From positions 1 through 55,033 of the forward strand of contig JAXDZY010000110.1 of assembly GCA_034086685.1 (NCBI GenBank): a stretch of 55,033 nucleotides of DNA. The letters run 5' to 3'. The stretch's first letter is position 1; every line of letters starts with the position of its first letter. A model generated the notes under the pieces. The model saw only the letters and a program-made list of their open reading frames with translations, was not told the origin of the DNA and made no database searches. Source of the stretch: TWA4 sp034086685 (GTDB lineage: Bacteria; Bacillota; Clostridia; Lachnospirales; Lachnospiraceae). Shown piece after piece: positions 24,320-34,073 of this stretch. The position numbers were made by a program, and so were the translations under genes.

Positions 24320-25342
24320 TTATTCATTTTCCAGATACGCATTGTAAATCTCCTCTGAGATGGCTGCTCTGATGGAATCGTATACTTTTCCGGCGCTTTG
24401 GCGGATGTCATTTCTTACTTCATCGGAAAGAGTGATAATCTGTGTTTTGCTGTCTTCAATGATTTTTCTGCGTTCTGCAATCCTTTGGTCGGATTGTTCG
24501 CGGGCATATTCTGTTGCTGTTTCTGCAGCCTGAGTCATGATTTTCTGATCTTCTTCAGAGAGATTCCGGAAAAAGTCATTATTGACGATCAGAGAAATGA
24601 GATGCGGCAGATGATTTGTTTCCACAATATAATCCTGCTGTTCATACAGTCTGTTGGATACGATAACCTCGTAGGGATTTTCCTGAGCATCGATGGTATG
24701 CTGCTGCAGACCGATATAAACTTCACTGAAACTCATGGGTGCAGGATTGGCGTTCAGGCATTTCCAGAAAGCCAGGTGGTAACTGTTTTCCATGGTTCGT
24801 ATTTTCTGACCTTTAAAATCGGCCGGTTCCGTTATTTTTTTATTGGTGCTCATGACGCGGAATCCCTGATCAGCCATTCCCAGCAGATGATAACCGCCTT
24901 TTTCATAAACATCACTGATGAGAGTATAAAATTCCGGATTGTCGATGGTTTTTCTGCAGTCATCCAGGGAATCGAAAACACAGGGCAGATCGAAAACAGC
25001 CAGATCGGGCATGAAGGCAACCTGCGGAGCTGTATTCTGTACAATAAATGGGATATCCCCATCAGAGCATGTTTCCAGAAGATCGCGGTCTCCGCCAAGT
25101 GTGGAGTTGGGGTATACCTGAATCTTCATGTTTCCGTTGCTGAGTTTTGATACTTCATCTGCAAATTTTTCCGCGAAAATCTGTGTAACTGTGTCCTCCG
25201 GGCTGGCAGTAGCCAGAGGCCATGCATAACGCTGTACATCAGACCGGTCTGATTTGCTGCAGCCTGTAAGAATGCAGCAGACAGCCACCATAAAGATGAA
25301 TCCGACAGAGAAGAGATGAGTATTGATTTTATTAAAATTCAT
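24320..25342 (-). CDS. TRAP transporter solute-binding lipoprotein (DctP family)
   Basis: This 340-aa extracytoplasmic binding protein has a lipoprotein signal peptide with lipobox LTGC near residue 28, so it is membrane-anchored in a Gram-positive cell. DctP-family features include the YPNSTLGGDRDLLE segment, GFRVMST, and the Arg of KIRTMEN that normally holds the ligand carboxylate. It is the last gene of the Q-M-P order, 12 bp after dctM. Given AroD, YdiB and an MFS carrier nearby, a cyclic carboxylate such as quinate or shikimate is a reasonable ligand guess. Confidence 0.93.
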   Translation of the reverse strand: MNFNKINTHLFSVGFIFMVAVCCILTGCSKSDRSDVQRYAWPLATASPEDTVTQIFAEKFADEVSKLSNGNMKIQVYPNSTLGGDRDLLETCSDGDIPFIVQNTAPQVAFMPDLAVFDLPCVFDSLDDCRKTIDNPEFYTLISDVYEKGGYHLLGMADQGFRVMSTNKKITEPADFKGQKIRTMENSYHLAFWKCLNANPAPMSFSEVYIGLQQHTIDAQENPYEVIVSNRLYEQQDYIVETNHLPHLISLIVNNDFFRNLSEEDQKIMTQAAETATEYAREQSDQRIAERRKIIEDSKTQIITLSDEVRNDIRQSAGKVYDSIRAAISEEIYNAYLENE

Positions 25343-25354
25343 GCTTTGTTCCTC

Positions 25355-26644
25355 CTACAGCAAAGCCAGAGAGATTGACGGAATGAACGTAATCAGAAGC
25401 AGTGCCGCTAAAAAGTATGCAATCATCGGTGCAGATTTTCCGGCGATTTTCATAACCGGAACATCTGTCAATGAGCTGGCCACAAAAAGGTTAACTCCGA
25501 TTGGAGGTGTTACAAATCCGATGGCAAGGTTTACAACCATGATCACACCGAACTGAACGGGATTCATACCAAGATTTGTTACAAGAGGCAGGAGAATCGG
25601 CGTCAGTATCAGAATGGCAGGTGTGGTATCCATGACCATTCCCACAATCAGAAGGAACAGATTGATAACCAGCAGGATCAGGACTGAACTGTGGAAGTTG
25701 CTGCTGATAAATTCGCTGATTGTCTGAGGTACCTGCATCAGGGTCAGAACTCTTGAAAAAGCAATGGAGGTTGCCAGGATAAAAAGAATCGGCGTGTAGG
25801 TTTTTACTGCCTCCCGGAGAATTTCCCGGATATCCTTTACATGAATGCTTTTGTAAACAAACAGACTGATGAACAGTGCGTAAAATACGGAGATAACTGC
25901 GGCTTCAGTGGGAGATGCGATTCCGCTGTAGATGCAGCCAAGGATAATTACAGGACTCAGAATAGCAAAAAAGCTTTCTTTTACCACATTCCAGAACCCT
26001 TTATCATGCAGTCTCTTTACTTCGGCGTGGATTTTTTCTTTATCCTCACCATGGCGTTTACAGTAAAAAATTGCATAAAACATGAGAAGTCCGCCAATCA
26101 TAAGGCCGGGAATGATGCCTGCCAGAAACAGATCACTGACGGAAGAGCCGGAAGCCATACCATACATGATAAAAGGGATGCTGGGAGGTATGATGACTCC
26201 CAGACCGCCGGCAACGGCCACAACAGCAGTACTGAAAGTCAGATCGTAGCCAAGACCGGTCAGTATCGGAATGGTCATACTTCCCACTGCAGCAACAGTA
26301 GCAGGTGCGGAGCCGGAAATTGCCCCGTAAAAAAGGCAGGTTACGATTACTGCGCAGGGCATTCCCGCTGTAAGATTTCCGAGAAAATATGCGAAAATAT
26401 CAAAAAGTTTTCTGGAAATTCCGCCTTTTGCCATAATGATTCCGGACAGAACGAACATTGGAACCGCCAGAAGAGGAAAAGAGTCGAGTCCGCCGAACAT
26501 GGCGCGGATCAGGTATTTTGCTCCAACAGTAAAAGACGGGTCAAAAACGGACGGAAGGACCGATGTGATTCCAAGTGTAATTGATACCGGAATTGCGATG
26601 ATCAATCCGATCACGAAAATAATGAATAATAACACAACGGGCAT
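25355..26644 (-). CDS. TRAP transporter large permease (DctM family)
   Basis: This 429-aa integral membrane protein has about a dozen hydrophobic segments and forms the ion-coupled translocation pore. Recognisable DctM elements include GGLDSFPLLAVPMF, SGSAPATVAAVG and the FVTPPIGVNLF motif near the C-terminus. It starts 12 bp downstream of dctQ with an AGGAGG site. Substrate is set by the binding protein, not by this subunit. Confidence 0.95.
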   Translation of the reverse strand: MPVVLLFIIFVIGLIIAIPVSITLGITSVLPSVFDPSFTVGAKYLIRAMFGGLDSFPLLAVPMFVLSGIIMAKGGISRKLFDIFAYFLGNLTAGMPCAVIVTCLFYGAISGSAPATVAAVGSMTIPILTGLGYDLTFSTAVVAVAGGLGVIIPPSIPFIMYGMASGSSVSDLFLAGIIPGLMIGGLLMFYAIFYCKRHGEDKEKIHAEVKRLHDKGFWNVVKESFFAILSPVIILGCIYSGIASPTEAAVISVFYALFISLFVYKSIHVKDIREILREAVKTYTPILFILATSIAFSRVLTLMQVPQTISEFISSNFHSSVLILLVINLFLLIVGMVMDTTPAILILTPILLPLVTNLGMNPVQFGVIMVVNLAIGFVTPPIGVNLFVASSLTDVPVMKIAGKSAPMIAYFLAALLLITFIPSISLALL

Positions 26645-26656
26645 TACAGAACCTCC

Positions 26657-27271
26657 TTATCTGCTTTTTTTCAGGTTGTTAATCCGGTTATCGGCAGTGA
26701 CCTGGGCTGCCGGATCACATTCCGGGTCTGTATTGGCTTCAATAAACGACTCGGGGGTGTTTCTTTCGGGATGTGCCGGATCGAATACCTGCTCTCCTCT
26801 GGCAATGCGGAATTCAATGATCCAGCGCTGCAGGATACGAAATGCAACGAGGATAAAAGAGACAAAAGGTGCCGACTGAACATAGTACATGGGAATGGAG
26901 CAGGCAGGAGAAACCTGTCCACTGGTTACGGCAGACATCATGTAGGACCAGGCAAAGGGAATCATATAGATAAAAAATATCAGTTCAAATGTGTGATTGA
27001 TCACTTTGAAAATTGCTTTACCCCGTCTGGGGAAAATTGCGACAAACTGTTCAATTTTAATTGAAAGACATTTTTTGCTGCAGTAACTGACGCTGATGAA
27101 ACCACTCCATATGAATAAATAGCGTGTCAGTTCTTCCGACCAGGAAAGAGACATTCCCAATGCATAACGGCAGAGCACCTGTATGCCCATGATGATTGTC
27201 ATACCGATCAGAAGAAGAATCAAAATAAATTCTTCGAGATTTTCATCAAGCCAATGGATTATTTTTTTCAT
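26657..27271 (-). CDS. TRAP transporter small permease (DctQ family)
   Basis: This 204-aa protein has four predicted membrane spans and the DctQ features WSEELTRYLF and SLSWSEE. The C-terminal ~50 residues form a hydrophilic tail that is longer than usual and rich in Pro, Glu and Asp. The start follows AGGAGGTAG. It lies 126 bp downstream of aroD in the same direction, with a small stem-loop between them, so the TRAP genes may be expressed both with and apart from aroD. Confidence 0.9.
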   Translation of the reverse strand: MKKIIHWLDENLEEFILILLLIGMTIIMGIQVLCRYALGMSLSWSEELTRYLFIWSGFISVSYCSKKCLSIKIEQFVAIFPRRGKAIFKVINHTFELIFFIYMIPFAWSYMMSAVTSGQVSPACSIPMYYVQSAPFVSFILVAFRILQRWIIEFRIARGEQVFDPAHPERNTPESFIEANTDPECDPAAQVTADNRINNLKKSR

Positions 27272-27299
27272 TTCTACCTCCTGCTGGAAACAACGAAAT

Positions 27300-27329
27300 A
27301 TTGCCAGAAGCCCTGTAGGGGCCCCGGCA
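27300..27329 (-). other. stem-loop between aroD and dctQ
   Basis: TTGCC/GGCAA arms enclose a GGGGCCCC segment. No T-tract follows on the minus strand. It may be an attenuator or processing site within the transport operon. Confidence 0.35.
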
Positions 27330-27397
27330 ATTTATAAATACTGGAAACTTTGATTTATAAGGATTATACTGCTGTAAAACTGTTGTGCTTACAGCAT

Positions 27398-28159
27398 TTA
27401 TAATGCATTATGAAGTAATCCCAGTACTGTACTTAAATCATTTACACCCATCTGACCGGGAGCGGAGGCTTTTTTTGCTGCACCAAATGTCAGTGCGGAA
27501 CCGAACACTTCCCCGCAAAGACGGCTGATGACACCGGTACCGGACATGGACATGGTGATTATGGGACGGTCAGCGTACTCGGATACCATTTCTTCAGTGG
27601 CTGCCAGAAGTGTGAGAACATCTTTTCTGTTCCGGGGCATAACGGCAATCTTCGGGATGTCAGCCCCAAGTTCCTGCATTTTTCTAAGGCGGCTGATGAT
27701 TTCGTCTTTAGGGGGAGTTTTGAAGAAATCATGGTTTGATGCAACTACTTTTACACCTGCGGCGTGAGCCTCTTCAATGATTTTTTTTACGATTTCATCG
27801 CCGGTAAAGGCTTCCACGTCAACCAGATCCACATATCCTGACTGTGCTGCTTTTATGTTCAGTTCAGCATAAGCATCATCTTCAATAGCTTTTTCGCCGC
27901 CTTCCTTTGAAGTACGGAAAGTCATGAGGATGGGTGTGTTTCCCAGAGCTTTTCTGAGATCTTTCAGTACGTCCAGGACCCGGTCAAAGTCAAACACTCC
28001 TTCAAACCAGTCCACACGCCATTCGACGACGTCGACAGGGATGGAATCAAATGTTTTTGCTTCAGCAATGATGTCTTCTTTGGTAACGCCAACGATCGGT
28101 ACACATATTTTCGGAATGCCGGCACCGATTTCAATATCTCTAACACAAACGGTATTCAT
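27398..28159 (-). CDS. aroD: type I 3-dehydroquinate dehydratase
   Basis: This 253-aa class I enzyme interconverts 3-dehydroquinate and 3-dehydroshikimate through a Schiff base. Motifs: EWRVDW near 46-51, the catalytic His in SNHDF, and the Schiff-base Lys in DIPKIAVMP near 170. The start follows AAAGGATAC. It lies with an MFS carrier upstream and TRAP genes downstream. A YdiB-like dehydrogenase is on the divergent side, which points to catabolic use rather than aromatic biosynthesis. Confidence 0.95.
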   Translation of the reverse strand: MNTVCVRDIEIGAGIPKICVPIVGVTKEDIIAEAKTFDSIPVDVVEWRVDWFEGVFDFDRVLDVLKDLRKALGNTPILMTFRTSKEGGEKAIEDDAYAELNIKAAQSGYVDLVDVEAFTGDEIVKKIIEEAHAAGVKVVASNHDFFKTPPKDEIISRLRKMQELGADIPKIAVMPRNRKDVLTLLAATEEMVSEYADRPIITMSMSGTGVISRLCGEVFGSALTFGAAKKASAPGQMGVNDLSTVLGLLHNAL

Positions 28160-28263
28160 ATATAGTATCCTTTCTTTTTAATATTTTATTGTTTTTCCAG
28201 GAGTTTCAGGTATTCTTTTCAACATTAAAGCTTTAAAGACAAATATGTCCTATTATAATCAAT

Positions 28264-29472
28264 TTATTCTTCTGATGCAAGTTCAACCATTTTTGCATAG
28301 CGAAGATTTACAAATACTCCCAGGAGTACTCCGATGGCAGTGAGAACGATATTCATCATCATAACACTGGAAGGAGTCATTTTGGATGCTGCTGTTAAGA
28401 TGGTATAGTTGCAGAGGGATGATGCAATCATGACCAGTGCAGTTACAGTGCCTTTGATTCTGGGGAAAAGCATGTTGCATACGGAAGTAACAATCTGGAG
28501 AAGTCCTCCTGCTCCTGCCCATCCGATTACAAATGCACCTGCGATGCAAAGTGTCTGGGATTTTCCCATGAGTACCAGAATCATGGTCACGAGACAGATG
28601 ATCGGGTAAGCCATGATGAAACGTACATCTCTGATTTTGCGGGTCAGAAGTGCAGTTACGATCAGGGCAAGCATTGTTCCCATTGAGTACCAGGTCTGCA
28701 TAATGGAAGGATCGGTCCACCCAACTACTTCTTTGGCAAAGTTCTGAGCGCAGTTCAGCCATAACTGGAATGTACCGGTACAGGTAAATCCGATCAGGAT
28801 CATTGCGATGGATTCGATGGAAAAGTGGGTTTTTTTCAGGCTCACCAGCAGACCTTCTTTTTTCTCCTGTTTTGCATCGGAATCAGGAAGCGGAGCAAAG
28901 AAAATCAGAATTACCAGTATAATGTAGCATATACCGCAGCCGATAAACAGCGGGTTGTAGGATACAAGACCGGTGCTTGTTGTGGTTACGGCAACACCGA
29001 GTACGAATGGAAGCAGCATCTGGGAAATTGCGATGAAAAACTTGATTCCCATGGTTGCGACACCGGGTGCTGAATAGAATATTTCGCCGACAGCAGGATA
29101 GATGCCGGTATCAAGGAAAGAATTTGCAATACCGCCGAGGATTGCACAGATATAGGCGATCTGGTAACCGCCATTTGCTCCTGCATTGAATGCAAGTGCA
29201 AGACCGATTAAATAGATGGCGTAAGATGCACCTCCGATTATACAGGAAATACGGCGCCCCAGTTTATCGGAAAGAGGACCTGCAAACGGAAGAGCAATCA
29301 GTCTGCCAAGACCGAGAGCTGCGGAAATTGCGGTAATTGCCATTGCCTGTACTCCCCAGCTGGCCGCCAGAGAATCTTTGATGACAGCCTGTCCCAGAAT
29401 GGAACAGCCCACACCGTGGATAAAATAATTCAGGTACAGGATCAATGCACTTGGTAAGTACTTTTTGTTCAT
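28264..29472 (-). CDS. MFS transporter, YdiN/YdiM-like
   Basis: This 402-aa protein has 12 predicted membrane helices with the MFS loop motif GPLSDKLGRR. Segments such as IANSFLDTGIYP and FVIGWAGAGGLLQ closely resemble the E. coli YdiN family, which sits beside ydiB and aroD in that organism. It is the first gene of the minus-strand part of the cluster and divergent from lysR. Quinate or shikimate transport is inferred from context. The start follows an AAAGGAGAA site. Confidence 0.88.
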   Translation of the reverse strand: MNKKYLPSALILYLNYFIHGVGCSILGQAVIKDSLAASWGVQAMAITAISAALGLGRLIALPFAGPLSDKLGRRISCIIGGASYAIYLIGLALAFNAGANGGYQIAYICAILGGIANSFLDTGIYPAVGEIFYSAPGVATMGIKFFIAISQMLLPFVLGVAVTTTSTGLVSYNPLFIGCGICYIILVILIFFAPLPDSDAKQEKKEGLLVSLKKTHFSIESIAMILIGFTCTGTFQLWLNCAQNFAKEVVGWTDPSIMQTWYSMGTMLALIVTALLTRKIRDVRFIMAYPIICLVTMILVLMGKSQTLCIAGAFVIGWAGAGGLLQIVTSVCNMLFPRIKGTVTALVMIASSLCNYTILTAASKMTPSSVMMMNIVLTAIGVLLGVFVNLRYAKMVELASEE

Positions 29473-29712
29473 AAATTGTATTCTCCTTTGCGTTTCTTGA
29501 ATTCTGTCACAAACAAAAGAAACACAGTAATATTTCGTTAAAAAACTAACGATTTGTATGTCTGTATTTTACCAGTGTTTGCGCAGGATTTCCAATACTA
29601 ATCTGTGCAAAAATTGATGCATTCAGGCTATTGAAATGTTATAATTGCAAAATAAAAGACTATAGATAAAAGAGTTATAAACAGAAAACCATAACAGGAA
29701 AAGGGGGATCAT
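29473..29712. promoter_or_regulatory. divergent control region of the quinate/shikimate-like cluster
   Basis: This 240-bp region separates the MFS gene and lysR. It holds an inverted repeat CGTTA-N6-TAACG (29536-29551). It also holds a 17-mer, TGTCACAAACAAAAGAA (29505-29521), that recurs with one mismatch upstream of the reductase gene at 30668-30684. Both are candidates for LysR binding. Confidence 0.45.
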
Positions 29713-30597
29713 ATGACACTTAATCAGCTCTATTATTTTCAGACAGTTGCCCGATATGAAAATTATCGGAAAGCAGCTGAGGATCTTTATATTTCACAGC
29801 CATCGCTGAGCCGTTCTATTGCTGCTCTGGAGAATGAGCTGGGAGTACTCCTTTTTGAAAAAAACGGGAGAGGCGTTCATTTGACCAAAAGTGGAAAATT
29901 ATTTCTGGAACATGCAAATAAAATCATTACTGAGTGTGAGATTGCCAGAAATAAAATGAAAGAATTGTCGGGTGACGGAGGAAGGATTGATATCGGGTAT
30001 GTATTTCCGCTTGCCAGTCGTTACATTCCGCATAATGTAAGAAATTTTCTGAATCGGGAGGAAAATAAAAATGTTACATTCAATTTTTATCAGAATCATA
30101 CGTCAGCCATTGCAGGAAAAGTTCAGTCCGGTGAGCTGGATGTGGGTTTCGGAGGATATACGGATCGGGATGATTTTGAATTTTTTCCTGTATTATCAGA
30201 TGAAATTGTACTGATCACCCCTAAGGAACATGAACTGGCCGCCAGAGAAGCTGTTTCGCTTCAGGAAATCAATCATTACCCTGTTATCGGATATGATCAG
30301 GAATCCTGGCTTGGGAATTATACAAATCAGTTATATAAAAGATTTTCACTTCATCCGAATATTGTGGTGGAATGTCCTGATGAGCATTCCATTGTTGCCA
30401 TGGTGAGCGAGGCTTTCGGAATCGCGCTTGTACCCAATATAGAAGAAGTTGATGAAAATCGTGTCAATATCCATAAACTCGAAGATATTAATCTGGCACA
30501 TCAGACTTTTATGTTCTGGGTAAAAGACAGGTATCAGCTGCCGGCTGTCAGGAGATTCATTCAATATATGAAGCAGAAACCGTTCTGTACCGAATAA
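29713..30597 (+). CDS. LysR-family transcriptional regulator
   Basis: This 294-aa protein has an N-terminal winged HTH (about 1-60, with the family motif AAEDLYISQPSLSRSI) and a periplasmic-binding-protein-like effector domain. It is divergent from the MFS-aroD-TRAP genes and 135 bp upstream of the reductase gene, so it probably controls both arms. The co-inducer would be one of the transported acids. The start follows AAAAGGGGGA. Confidence 0.93.
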   Translation: MTLNQLYYFQTVARYENYRKAAEDLYISQPSLSRSIAALENELGVLLFEKNGRGVHLTKSGKLFLEHANKIITECEIARNKMKELSGDGGRIDIGYVFPLASRYIPHNVRNFLNREENKNVTFNFYQNHTSAIAGKVQSGELDVGFGGYTDRDDFEFFPVLSDEIVLITPKEHELAAREAVSLQEINHYPVIGYDQESWLGNYTNQLYKRFSLHPNIVVECPDEHSIVAMVSEAFGIALVPNIEEVDENRVNIHKLEDINLAHQTFMFWVKDRYQLPAVRRFIQYMKQKPFCTE

Positions 30598-30732
30598 TAG
30601 TTTTAATGTATCAATATCTGACAAAAAATGTATTTTACGTTATGGATTTGCGGAGGTATAATGATATTGTCACAAACAGAAGAAGCACCTCAACCTGAAT
30701 AATACTGAAATAACAGATAAGGAGAGGGATTC

Positions 30733-32754
30733 ATGAAAACAAATTATCCTAAGATTTTCGAACCTTTAACAGTAAAAAGAATGACCATTCGCAACCGTAT
30801 TGCCATGACTCCCATGGGAACCAATTACGGTGAAACAAGCGGTGAGATGAGTAATCGTCATATGAACTATTATTCATTACGTGCAAAAGGCGGCGTTGGT
30901 CTGATTATCCTGGAAAATGCCAACGTAGAATACCCTGTGGGTTCCAACGGAACAAGTCAGATACGTATTGATCATGACAGTTTTATGCCGCGCTACTATC
31001 AGCTGGTTGAGAATCTGCACAAGAATGGTGCGACAGTTGCTGTTCAGATCAATCACGCAGGTGCATCTGCTTCTTCTGCCAGGACCGGAATGGAAACCGT
31101 TTCTTCATCCAACATTCCGACAAAGGTCGGCGGTGAAATTCCGCGTCCCATGACGAAAGAAGAAATTTTTACTACAGTAAAAAAATACGGAGAAGCTGCA
31201 AAAAGAGTACAGGCAATCGGTTTTGATGCCGTTGAGATTCATTGCGGACATTCTTACCTGATGAGCCAGTTTATTTCTCCGTACTATAATAAAAGAACAG
31301 ACGAATTCGGCGGATCAGTGGAGAATCGTCTGCGTTTTCCCCGTATGGTACTGGAAGAGGTAAGGAAACAGGTTGGTCCCTGGTTCCCGATTATCGTCCG
31401 CATCTCTGCAGAAGAACGTGTACCGGGAGGAAATACACTGGAAGATACGCTGGAATATCTGGAGTACCTGGATGAATTTGTGGATATCTATGATGTATCA
31501 TGCGGCTTGAATCCGTCTCTTCAGTATCAGATCGATTCAAACTTCATGCCTGACGGATGGCGTTCCTACCAGGCAAGAGCCGTAAAAGACAGATTCGGCA
31601 AACCGGTCATCAATGCCGGTAACTATCGTGATCCGAAAGTGGTTGAAAAAGTACTGGAAAGCGGCGATGTGGATATTGTTGGTATGGGCCGCGGGCTGAT
31701 TGCTGATCCTGACTGGGTAGTAAAGGTTCAGAAAGGTGAAGATGATATGATCCGTAAATGCATTTCCTGCAATGTGGGATGTGCAGGAAATCGTATCGGT
31801 GTCAATCATCCGATACGCTGTACCGTAAACCCGGCTGTACCGGAAGGCGATGTTTATAAAAAGTTAAAAGTAAACAGAAACTGCAACGTGGTTGTAGTCG
31901 GAGCAGGTACTGCCGGTCTTGAGGCTGCCTGTACCGCAGCCGAGGTTGGCTGCAACGTATTTGTTCTGGAGAAGAAAGACCATGTGGGCGGCTTATCCAC
32001 ATTTATTTCCGATCTTCCCAGCAAGACACGTATGAAAGATTTTCCGAGATACCTGGAAAAACGCGCTGAGAAACTGCCCAACTTATATTTGTTCTTAAAT
32101 ACGGAAGCTGCCATTGAGAATATCAAAAACTTCAAGCCGGACATTGTTGTAAATGCCACAGGTTCTGCTCCGGTGGTTCCTCCGATTCCCGGTCTGAGAG
32201 AGAATATTGCAGCCGGCAATGTGGCAACGATTTTTGATATGATTAACAATCTGAATGCCGGTAAATATCCGGATGATTTCTGCAGGGGAAAAAAGGTTGT
32301 TGTCATGGGAGGCGGATCTGTAGGTCTGGATGTCATTGAGTATTTTGCACCGCGTGGAGCAGAATGTTCCATTGTAGACATGCTTCCCGCAATCGGCATG
32401 ATGGCTGATCCCATTACAAAGTGCTCCATGCGTGAAACACACGATAAATATGGTGTTAAAGAATATGTGAATACGGCTCTTCAGGAAGTGAAGGAAAATG
32501 CTTTTGTTGTGAAAACACCGGAGGGAGAAATCAAAGAGCTTGATTTTGATCTCGGTTTCAACTGCCTTGGTATGCGGTCAAATAATCCGCTTCTTCCGGC
32601 ACTTGAAGAAGCATTTGCCGATACGGATACTTATGTTTATCCCATTGGTGATTCTGTCCGCGCCCGCCGTATCATGGAAGGAACCATGGAAGGACGTGCG
32701 ATTCTGAATGTGCTGGAATCCAGAGGATTTCTGGATCTGAACGAGATCGGATAA
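30733..32754 (+). CDS. old-yellow-enzyme-type reductase (FMN/4Fe-4S/FAD)
   Basis: This 673-aa protein has the architecture of 2,4-dienoyl-CoA reductase, BaiCD and FldZ-type enoate reductases. An FMN TIM barrel (about 1-335) includes the HCGHSYLMSQF active-site region. A cysteine cluster CxxCxxxC (CISCNVGC) with a further Cys binds a 4Fe-4S cluster. A C-terminal FAD/NAD(P)H domain contains GAGTAGLEA and a second GGGSVGLD dinucleotide motif. It transfers hydride to activated C=C bonds. Beside aroD and ydiB, the substrate may be dehydroshikimate/shikimate or a hydroxycinnamate. The start follows AAGGAGAGG. Confidence 0.9.
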   Translation: MKTNYPKIFEPLTVKRMTIRNRIAMTPMGTNYGETSGEMSNRHMNYYSLRAKGGVGLIILENANVEYPVGSNGTSQIRIDHDSFMPRYYQLVENLHKNGATVAVQINHAGASASSARTGMETVSSSNIPTKVGGEIPRPMTKEEIFTTVKKYGEAAKRVQAIGFDAVEIHCGHSYLMSQFISPYYNKRTDEFGGSVENRLRFPRMVLEEVRKQVGPWFPIIVRISAEERVPGGNTLEDTLEYLEYLDEFVDIYDVSCGLNPSLQYQIDSNFMPDGWRSYQARAVKDRFGKPVINAGNYRDPKVVEKVLESGDVDIVGMGRGLIADPDWVVKVQKGEDDMIRKCISCNVGCAGNRIGVNHPIRCTVNPAVPEGDVYKKLKVNRNCNVVVVGAGTAGLEAACTAAEVGCNVFVLEKKDHVGGLSTFISDLPSKTRMKDFPRYLEKRAEKLPNLYLFLNTEAAIENIKNFKPDIVVNATGSAPVVPPIPGLRENIAAGNVATIFDMINNLNAGKYPDDFCRGKKVVVMGGGSVGLDVIEYFAPRGAECSIVDMLPAIGMMADPITKCSMRETHDKYGVKEYVNTALQEVKENAFVVKTPEGEIKELDFDLGFNCLGMRSNNPLLPALEEAFADTDTYVYPIGDSVRARRIMEGTMEGRAILNVLESRGFLDLNEIG

Positions 32755-32853
32755 CCGGAAAATATATCAGTACTGCAGATATATTGAAAACACATATTGA
32801 AAATACATGAAAAATACATAGATAAGACATAAAAAAGAAAAGAGGTAATCATC

Positions 32854-33741
32854 ATGCCAAACATTACAGGACATACAGAATTAGTTGGATTAATGGCGTA
32901 TCCGATTCGCCATACACAGTCACCCACAACACATAATCTTGCATATGATAAAAACGGAGATGATGTGATTCAGCTTGCATTTGAAGTGGATAATGATTCT
33001 CTGGAAGCAGCGGTGAACAGTATCCGTGCGTTAAAGATGCTGGGTTCCAATATTTCCATGCCGAATAAAACGGTTGTACATAAGTATCTGGAAGAAGTCG
33101 ATGAGGCTGCACAGCTTTGCGGTGCAATCAATACTGTTGTAAATACACGCGATGAAAATGGAAATGTTACCGGCAGATTAAAAGGGTACAACACTGACGG
33201 TATGGGATACTGGCAGGGAATCAAAGAAGAAGGAATCGATTATAAGGGTATGAAAATGGTTCTGATCGGAACCGGCGGCGCTGCCACAGCCATTGCTGTA
33301 AGAGGTGCTCTTGATGGTATTGCAGAGCTTCACGTCTTTAATATCAAAGACAAGTTCTATTCCCGCGGAGAGGAAATTGTAGAAAAGATCAACAGCAATA
33401 CAGCATGCAAAGCGACCATGAATGATCTGGCTGATCTTGACTTTCTGAGAGAAAAAATGCAGGAAGCCGATATTTTCTGTGACGCAACAGGTGTTGGAAT
33501 GCATCCTCTGGAGGAGCTTTCCAATATTCCGGATCCTTCATTTTTCCGCCCGGACCTGATTGTAACCGATACCGTATATGCTCCCCGCGAGACAGTTATG
33601 ATGAAACAGGCGAAAGAAGCCGGGTGCACAAAAGTATTTAACGGAATGAGCATGATGCTTTTCCAGGCTCTGATAGCTATTGAACTCTATACCGGTAAAT
33701 CAACCGACGTAGAATATATGAAGGAAAAACTGGGAATTTAA
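32854..33741 (+). CDS. ydiB: quinate/shikimate dehydrogenase, YdiB-like
   Basis: This 295-aa AroE-superfamily oxidoreductase is closer to YdiB than to biosynthetic AroE. Shared features are GLMAYPIRH, SPTTHN, FEVDNDS, the catalytic Lys in SMPNK and the catalytic Asp in YNTDGMG. The NAD(P) motif is GTGGAATAI. YdiB acts on both quinate and shikimate with NAD or NADP. It follows the reductase gene by 99 bp and begins after AAAGAGG. It is the last gene of the plus-strand arm. Confidence 0.9.
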   Translation: MPNITGHTELVGLMAYPIRHTQSPTTHNLAYDKNGDDVIQLAFEVDNDSLEAAVNSIRALKMLGSNISMPNKTVVHKYLEEVDEAAQLCGAINTVVNTRDENGNVTGRLKGYNTDGMGYWQGIKEEGIDYKGMKMVLIGTGGAATAIAVRGALDGIAELHVFNIKDKFYSRGEEIVEKINSNTACKATMNDLADLDFLREKMQEADIFCDATGVGMHPLEELSNIPDPSFFRPDLIVTDTVYAPRETVMMKQAKEAGCTKVFNGMSMMLFQALIAIELYTGKSTDVEYMKEKLGI

Positions 33742-33836
33742 TAATAATAACTCCTTTTCGAAAGACAGTTCTGAATGAGAGCTCTGTTTGCAGGAATTTA
33801 TAGTTTCTGTGTTCGGAACTGTCTGTAAACCACCGT

Positions 33837-33906
33837 AAAAAGCAGCTGTTTTGCATTTATGACAGGTTACTGACCCTGACTCCGGCAATAACAGCTGCTT
33901 TTTTCG
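33837..33906 (+). terminator. terminator after the quinate/shikimate-like cluster
   Basis: An AAAAAGCAGCTGTT/AACAGCTGCTTTTT stem (33837-33850 with 33890-33904) encloses a 39-nt loop and ends in T residues. The rest of the 33742-34073 gap shows nothing further. Confidence 0.75.
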
Positions 33907-34073
33907 TATTTTTATAATTCGTACCGGCAGTCTGCTGTTTTTCACATCAGGCGGACCTGTGTGTCTGCGGCAGGAAAGAGTCTTGCGCTTTTTTACAAAA
34001 ATGTTTATACTAATAAACACCTGACAGAGAATGCGGTCAGCTTATTTTAACAAAAAACGGGTGAGGCTTTGAT

